Notes under the pieces: model-generated
Database searches by the model: none
Told to the model about the DNA's origin: nothing
Seen by the model: the letters and a program-made list of their open reading frames with translations, nothing else
Position numbers and translations under genes: made by a program
Shown: in pieces, positions 49,761-53,422 of the stretch
Numbering within the stretch: the first letter of the stretch is position 1
How the letters are laid out: every line of letters starts with the position of its first letter
NCBI GenBank assembly: GCA_902776375.1
Contig: CACYPV010000018.1
Coordinates: 1 to 53,422, forward strand
DNA length: 53,422 nucleotides
Direction of reading: 5' to 3'
Origin: an uncultured Ruminococcus sp.
GTDB lineage: Bacteria; Bacillota; Clostridia; Oscillospirales; Acutalibacteraceae

Positions 49761-50921
49761 ATGAAAACAGTTGATTTGTTTGCTGGGTGTGGCGGTATGT
49801 CGTTAGGATTTGAAAACGCTGGATTTAATTTGGTCGCAGCGTTTGAGTTTTGGCCAATAGCCGCAGAATGTTATAGTAAGAACTTCAGTCACCCTGTGTT
49901 TCGCACCGATTTATCAGATACGGAAACTGCAATCAATCAAATAAAAGATTTTTCTCCTGAATTAATTATTGGCGGTCCTCCTTGTCAGGATTTTTCTCAT
50001 GCTGGAAAGCGAATTGAGGCTGAACGAGCAAGCTTGACGGAGTCGTTTGCACAAATTATTGCTTCTATTAAGCCTAAATACTTTGTAATGGAAAACGTCG
50101 ACAGAGCGGTAAAAAGTAAAGCCTTTTCCAGAGCCGAAAACATTTTCAAAGAGGCCAATTATGGTCTGACAAAGATTATTCTTGACGCAAGTAAATGTGG
50201 AGTTCCACAAAAGCGAAAAAGATTCTTCTGTATTGGCGCATTAAATAAAGAAGATAATTTCATGTTAGATATTATTGAAAAAGGAATATCTGAACATGAA
50301 ACTACATTAAGAGATTATTTTGGAGATACGTTAGATTTTGAGTACTACTATCGTCATCCAAGAAATTATAATCGTAGAGCTGTCTTTTCTATAGATGAAC
50401 CCGCTCCAACTATGAGAGGAATGAATCGTCCTGTTCCTAAGGGCTATCCCGGCCATCCTAACGACGCTTGTCCAATTAACGAAAACATCAGAGCATTAAC
50501 TACGTTAGAAAGATCGCTGATTCAAACATTTCCGGCAACATATAAGTGGTGCGGTAACAAAACGGATATGGAGCAAATGATTGGCAACGCTGTTCCGGTT
50601 AAACTGGCGGAATATGTTGCAAATTGCTTGAAACAATATATCGATTCGGAAATAAGCATTTGTAATAACTGCGAGATGTTTGTTGATTGGTTGGTAACAT
50701 TCCGAAACTTGACGCAACGTACAGCCAGCGATACTCTATCTCGAGTCCGTAGAGCCGATAGATTATACCCTATTAACTCTGTTCCGGATGGGCTTTACTT
50801 TTTGTCTTTATCGGAAACATATGACTTTAGTCAATTGTCTCCATCAGTCAAGTCTCAAATCAAACGATCCTTAATGCTTTACAGAGAATTCATACAACAG
50901 ATCTCTTCAACTACAGTTTAA
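49761..50921 (+). CDS. DNA (cytosine-5) methyltransferase
   Basis: A 386-aa C5-methyltransferase. Motif I DLFAGCGGMSLGFE, motif IV GGPPCQDFSHAGKR with the catalytic Cys, motif VI MENVD, motif VIII QKRKRFF, and the closing GNAVPVKLAEY are all present. It would protect the sequence cut by the neighbouring HindVP-like enzyme. ATG 49761 follows GTGGAGG. An extra C-terminal helical part (about 310-386, QRTASDTLSRVRRADRLYPI) is not part of the catalytic core. Confidence 0.95.
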   Translation: MKTVDLFAGCGGMSLGFENAGFNLVAAFEFWPIAAECYSKNFSHPVFRTDLSDTETAINQIKDFSPELIIGGPPCQDFSHAGKRIEAERASLTESFAQIIASIKPKYFVMENVDRAVKSKAFSRAENIFKEANYGLTKIILDASKCGVPQKRKRFFCIGALNKEDNFMLDIIEKGISEHETTLRDYFGDTLDFEYYYRHPRNYNRRAVFSIDEPAPTMRGMNRPVPKGYPGHPNDACPINENIRALTTLERSLIQTFPATYKWCGNKTDMEQMIGNAVPVKLAEYVANCLKQYIDSEISICNNCEMFVDWLVTFRNLTQRTASDTLSRVRRADRLYPINSVPDGLYFLSLSETYDFSQLSPSVKSQIKRSLMLYREFIQQISSTTV

Positions 50922-50931
50922 GAGGCTCGTT

Positions 50932-51339
50932 ATGTCCGACGTTTTTGATACATCAAAACGTTCCCAGATTATGAAACGAGTAAAATCTATAAACAACAAA
51001 TCCACGGAATTAAAACTAATACAGATATTCAAAGATAACCATATTACGGGTTGGAAAAGGAATTATCCGGTTAAAGGTCATCCCGACTTTGTGTTTTTAG
51101 ATAAGAGGATCGCAGTATTTGTCGACGGTTGCTTTTGGCATGGTCACGATTGTCGTAACACACGACCGTCTGATAACGCAGAGTATTGGAACAAGAAAAG
51201 GGAACGTAACATACGACACGATAAGGAAATAACCGAATTGTTTGAACAACGAGGATGGAAAGTGTTGAGAATTTGGGAATGTGAATTGAAGATAAAGAAC
51301 AGAGATAGTTTATTAGATAAAATCGAAAGACTATTATAA
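50932..51339 (+). CDS. vsr: Very short patch repair endonuclease (Vsr)
   Basis: A 135-aa nuclease that nicks at T:G mismatches left by deamination of 5-methylcytosine. Motifs: RSQIMKRVKSINNKSTE, HPDFVFLDKRIAVFVDGCFWH (catalytic Asp and zinc ligands), and WKVLRIWECEL. It sits 10 nt after the methyltransferase gene, the classic pairing. Confidence 0.95.
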   Translation: MSDVFDTSKRSQIMKRVKSINNKSTELKLIQIFKDNHITGWKRNYPVKGHPDFVFLDKRIAVFVDGCFWHGHDCRNTRPSDNAEYWNKKRERNIRHDKEITELFEQRGWKVLRIWECELKIKNRDSLLDKIERLL

Positions 51340-51359
51340 CATTGCTGAGGTTAATTTTT

Positions 51360-52268
51360 ATGAAACAGTTTTTATACTTAGATACAGATATTATCAATTC
51401 AATAATTGCTCAATCTGAGCAAGGCTTGACAACAGAAATATCAAATGAAAATGAAACAGGTACAAACAAAGAAAAAAGACATTCCGGAGAAGCGCAGGGT
51501 CAAGCTAATGCAAGCGCATCGTTTTGGAAGTTTGCTAACGCTGAAGCAACAGGATCTTTAGGAATTAGTTACGAATCAAACAAAGGTAATCATGAAACGT
51601 ATCGTGAAATAATCAGCAAAACATTACATGATGCAGCGTTTGACTTTGCCTATAATTACATTAACCCAACTAAGTATCCTTTCGGAAATAATAACGATGA
51701 TCAATATGGTAACTATATCGAATTGAATCGGGTTTTTGATTTTGTTGATCTCTCTTATCTTGAAAAACTTTTTTCAAAAGAAGGAATACTTGATTTACTA
51801 AAGAAAGATACAAAGAAAAAAGCGGACAGTCAATTGCAGGAAACCGAGTCTTCCTTAACTCGAGAACAGTTAAGAGCAGCAAGAAAGACTATAAAAGAAA
51901 AAGCACAGAAGCTGATCAAAGCACAAAACCAAGAATATGACGATATTCATGATTTGCTTTCTATGTATAGTAAAATACTACCGTATTCAAGGATGATGCT
52001 TTCTTCTGATGGTTACTTGATTCCATTAGAAGATAAATACTTTAGGATAAACCCTGAAAACTTAGGTTTCAAATATGGAGGAGATATTACCTGTGTAGGC
52101 ATAATCACCAATATTATTGGGGAAGATACAAATCCTGAGGACAGCAAAAATATATTTGCTACGCTTCAATTCACTGTTAATGAGATGCTGAGAGCTATTC
52201 TTCCAACAGAAGAAAAGAATATTTGTGTTATCCATCCAATAGCAGTTTATTATGAGAAGCAAAATTAG
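51360..52268 (+). CDS. DUF6414-family protein
   Basis: A 302-aa protein. KQFLYLDTDIINSIIAQSEQ at the N-terminus is the DUF6414 mark. A Glu/Ser-rich segment (NETGTNKEKRHSGEAQGQ) and a coiled stretch (LREQLRAARKTIKEKAQKL-like, about 165-205) follow, then VGIITNII near the C-terminus. Such genes often accompany defence islands; the role is unknown. ATG 51360 follows TGAGG. It is likely co-transcribed with the methyltransferase and vsr. Confidence 0.7.
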   Translation: MKQFLYLDTDIINSIIAQSEQGLTTEISNENETGTNKEKRHSGEAQGQANASASFWKFANAEATGSLGISYESNKGNHETYREIISKTLHDAAFDFAYNYINPTKYPFGNNNDDQYGNYIELNRVFDFVDLSYLEKLFSKEGILDLLKKDTKKKADSQLQETESSLTREQLRAARKTIKEKAQKLIKAQNQEYDDIHDLLSMYSKILPYSRMMLSSDGYLIPLEDKYFRINPENLGFKYGGDITCVGIITNIIGEDTNPEDSKNIFATLQFTVNEMLRAILPTEEKNICVIHPIAVYYEKQN

Positions 52269-52324
52269 GCTTGTCCTTTTAAAAACCTTTATGTCGACAA
52301 AACACAGCTTAGGAGAACGATAAA

Positions 52325-52897
52325 TTGAGTTTCTTTGAAAGATATAACAAACATATTATCGAACCGTTTGCTATCAAAACAATCGCTGCGTCATACGATA
52401 AAGAATATGGTACGTACTATTCACCCACCGATACAAACAACTTTGATTATATTTCTCCAACGCACGAACAGGCTATAGAAATAACTTCGGTAATACCCAA
52501 AAATGAAATCAATGTCTATAAATATGAAAAGCTAAAATCTAAAAGAAAGACTCATCTCAGAACCTCCCATATTAAATCGCTTAAGTTAAAACCAAACGGA
52601 GATATTTATTCATATTACGGAAGCTCTATCAATGAGATAAATCATGCAATTCGCAAAAGCTTAGAGCTAAAACACGCCAAAGCGGTAGAAAGAATAAAAA
52701 ATAAACCTTACAAACAAGTGGATTTGTGTATTTGCATTCAAGATGGAAGTCTTATGGACTTGTTCAGCTTCGAATTAGCATTCACAGATTTAGAGAAATA
52801 CATATTTGATAATATCTTTTTTATTACCCCATCTTATTTTATACACTATAAAAAAGGAAACGGTTTTTTTGAGTATCCGAGAGTTATAGAGTTATAA
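52325..52897 (+). CDS. Unknown cytoplasmic protein
   Basis: A 190-aa protein from TTG 52325 after TAGGAGA. It has no membrane span or signal peptide. The sequence (SFFERYNKHIIEPFAIKT, then FDYISPTHEQAIEI and DLCICIQDGSLMDLFSFEL) is not recognised. The VDLCICIQDGS part might be an acidic active-site strand. It is the last gene before the element's right end and may be part of the DUF6414 unit. Confidence 0.6.
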   Translation: MSFFERYNKHIIEPFAIKTIAASYDKEYGTYYSPTDTNNFDYISPTHEQAIEITSVIPKNEINVYKYEKLKSKRKTHLRTSHIKSLKLKPNGDIYSYYGSSINEINHAIRKSLELKHAKAVERIKNKPYKQVDLCICIQDGSLMDLFSFELAFTDLEKYIFDNIFFITPSYFIHYKKGNGFFEYPRVIEL

Positions 52898-52955
52898 ATA
52901 AAAATCCACATATTTATAAAACACTTTAACGAAGGCGAATATTCATATCGATATA

Positions 52956-53090
52956 ATGTTTTCCCTTGTTTTTTTGACAATTATAACAGTGCTGTTTATG
53001 TGCTTTGTGGCTGCTTACGCGGAAATACCAGTATGGTTGCGAATTACACTGAGTACGGTTGTTTTTGTGATGATTTTTGTTGTCGCTTAG
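52956..53090 (+). CDS. Possible 44-aa two-span membrane peptide
   Basis: Starts at ATG 52956 (MFSLVFLTIITVLFMCFVAA) and ends at TAG 53090 with ITLSTVVFVMIFVVA, giving two hydrophobic spans joined by EIPVWLR. No good ribosome binding site lies at normal distance (GAAGGCG is about 20 nt away). It may be a small membrane protein or holin/toxin-like peptide, or a chance frame in AT-rich DNA. Confidence 0.35.
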   Translation: MFSLVFLTIITVLFMCFVAAYAEIPVWLRITLSTVVFVMIFVVA

Positions 53091-53208
53091 ATTTTCTTTG
53101 ATTTTGGTTCGACACTGATATAAGAAAGTGTAGTAAAACAATATATATAATTTTATCAAACTGATGAGTTGAGAAATTTACGGCAAGTGCAGCAACAGGC
53201 TTTTCCTC

Positions 53209-53226
53209 CACCAAGGTGACGTTACC
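53209..53226. repeat. Right end of the 16.9-kb element (18-bp inverted repeat)
   Basis: CACCAAGGTGACGTTACC, the reverse complement of the left end GGTAACGTCACCTCGGTG with one mismatch. It abuts the tRNA-Leu 3' half at ATTAGGTTCTAG. If the ends were joined in a circle, they would form a palindromic attachment site. Confidence 0.85.
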
Positions 53227-53227
53227 A

Positions 53228-53277
53228 TTAGGTTCTAGTCCGCGAGGGTGCAGGTTCAAGTCCTGTCAGGCGCACCA
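53228..53277 (+). pseudogene. 3' half of the split tRNA-Leu(UAG)
   Basis: Begins TTAGGTTCTAG (anticodon and stem), then variable arm TCCGCGAGGGT, T arm GTTCAAGTC, acceptor CAGGCGC, A and CCA. Its acceptor and anticodon strands pair perfectly with half D (36310-36346), not with the intact tRNA at 36418, so it is the other half of D. Confidence 0.92.
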
Positions 53278-53279
53278 TA

Positions 53280-53318
53280 GAAATAAGGTACCCAGTTAGG
53301 GTGCCTTATTTCTATTAT
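53280..53318 (+). terminator. Terminator of the original tRNA-Leu gene
   Basis: GAAATAAGGTACCC (53280-53293) pairs with GGGTGCCTTATTTC (53299-53312), one G-T pair, loop AGTTA, then TATTAT. It starts 3 nt after the tRNA CCA end. Confidence 0.85.
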
Positions 53319-53342
53319 ACAAACTGTATATTCCGCCGCGTG

Positions 53343-53422
53343 AGCACCACTTGCACGGAGTTTTAGCACCACGGTCACGCGGCTTTAGCACCACCCTTTA
53401 CGAAGCTGAGCACCACCCTCTA
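53343..53422. repeat. 22-bp-period AGCACCAC tandem array, cut by the window edge
   Basis: AGCACCAC recurs at 53343, 53365, 53387 and 53409, exactly every 22 bp; the sequence between copies is different. Such spaced boxes resemble the multiple terminal binding sites of some insertion sequences (for example the IS21 type) or an iteron array. The array continues past the window. Confidence 0.7.

Larger units (their letters stand above)
36346..53226. mobile_element. 16.9-kb mobilizable element inserted in the tRNA-Leu anticodon loop
   Basis: Bounded by 18-bp inverted repeats and by the two halves of a tRNA-Leu(UAG) gene. It carries its own intact tRNA-Leu(UAG), a TIR-based operon, a large serine recombinase, relaxase and MobC, a DUF927-like ATPase, an RNA polymerase-like protein, and a HindVP-type restriction-modification system with Vsr. 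The DNA is more AT-rich than the backbone. No conjugation channel genes are seen, so it would be mobilized by a helper. The serine recombinase is the only integrase candidate. The recombinase-to-47514 gene block could itself be a nested element, since such recombinases usually sit at an element edge. Confidence 0.8.

Noticed and set aside
52926-53159. 77-aa minus-strand frame at the right end
   Set aside because: AT-rich, no RBS, composition unlike a protein; the opposite-strand 44-aa frame is the better candidate.
36418-53277. Classic tRNA 3'-end integration with the intact tRNA as attL and the 53.2-kb fragment as attR
   Set aside because: The 53.2-kb fragment does not match the intact tRNA in the acceptor and anticodon stems; it pairs with half D instead, and no tyrosine integrase is present.
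36310-53277. Group I or group II intron in the tRNA-Leu anticodon loop
   Set aside because: The insert is 16.9 kb with normal genes on both strands, no reverse transcriptase or homing endonuclease, and its ends do not match group II GTGYG..AY boundaries.
53343-53422. CRISPR array from the 22-bp-period repeat
   Set aside because: The repeated part is only 8 bp and the spacing is 14 bp, far below CRISPR repeat and spacer sizes; no cas genes are present.

Overview
Organism and overall character. The window looks like a chromosome segment of a spore-forming, anaerobic Clostridia-type Firmicute, most like the Oscillospirales/Ruminococcus group. The grounds are a complete spoIIAA-spoIIAB-sigF operon, two secreted dockerin proteins (a cellulosome-type trait), ATP-dependent PEP carboxykinase, a PduL-type phosphotransacylase, YaaT/PSP1, a two-cluster ferredoxin, and strong Shine-Dalgarno sites throughout. 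Roughly the first 34 kb is GC-richer host backbone. The remaining 19 kb is visibly more AT-rich and is accessory DNA.

Backbone (1-34 kb). In order: a small 36-aa peptide gene; a dockerin/Ig-like/CHAP secreted protein; a DEDD exonuclease; two small membrane proteins; bioY behind a BirA-type operator; an ABC exporter (FtsX-like permease and ATPase) with a family 4 uracil-DNA glycosylase; pduL; an esterase; a ferritin-like helical protein; a second dockerin protein; pckA; a lipoprotein; proB-proA; three small conserved proteins; a phosphodiesterase-holB-yaaT run; a ferredoxin; trmN6-rsmI-folC; the spoIIA operon; a SpoIID-like/peptidoglycan-binding operon; and an acyl-CoA synthetase followed by a sodium:solute symporter. 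Intergenic spacers are full of short dispersed repeats: MITE-like palindromes and CTAGAAG-, TTATAAGT- and GGAATTC-type arrays.

Accessory locus (34-53.4 kb). This is the striking part. A tRNA-Leu(UAG) gene has been split inside its anticodon loop. Its 5' half is at 36310-36346 and its 3' half, followed by a terminator, is at 53232-53277. The two halves match each other by compensatory base pairs and rebuild an 83-nt tRNA. The 16.9-kb insert begins and ends with an 18-bp inverted repeat and carries its own intact tRNA-Leu(UAG) at 36418-36500, 54 bp inside its left end, as if to replace the gene it breaks. Upstream are two more broken tRNA-Leu 5' ends and one further copy of the end signature, each followed by one cargo gene (four-helix-bundle protein, SGNH hydrolase, pRiA4b ORF-3-like zinc protein). 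This suggests repeated rounds of insertion, each into the replacement tRNA brought by the previous one. A consensus tRNA promoter lies before the first remnant.

Cargo of the 16.9-kb element. From the left: the replacement tRNA; a three-gene TIR / TIR-like / membrane-protein operon (a candidate NAD-nucleotide-signalling defence system); a large serine recombinase, a small protein, relaxase and MobC (a mobilizable module); a DUF927-like ATPase; a gene pair encoding a double-psi beta-barrel RNA polymerase-like protein with an ADFDGD catalytic motif, apparently split in two; a HindVP-like restriction enzyme and 5-methylcytosine methyltransferase transcribed divergently from an operator that contains two of the likely target sites (GACGTC); a Vsr mismatch endonuclease; a DUF6414 protein; and an unknown gene. 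The window ends in a 22-bp-period repeat array just past the tRNA terminator.
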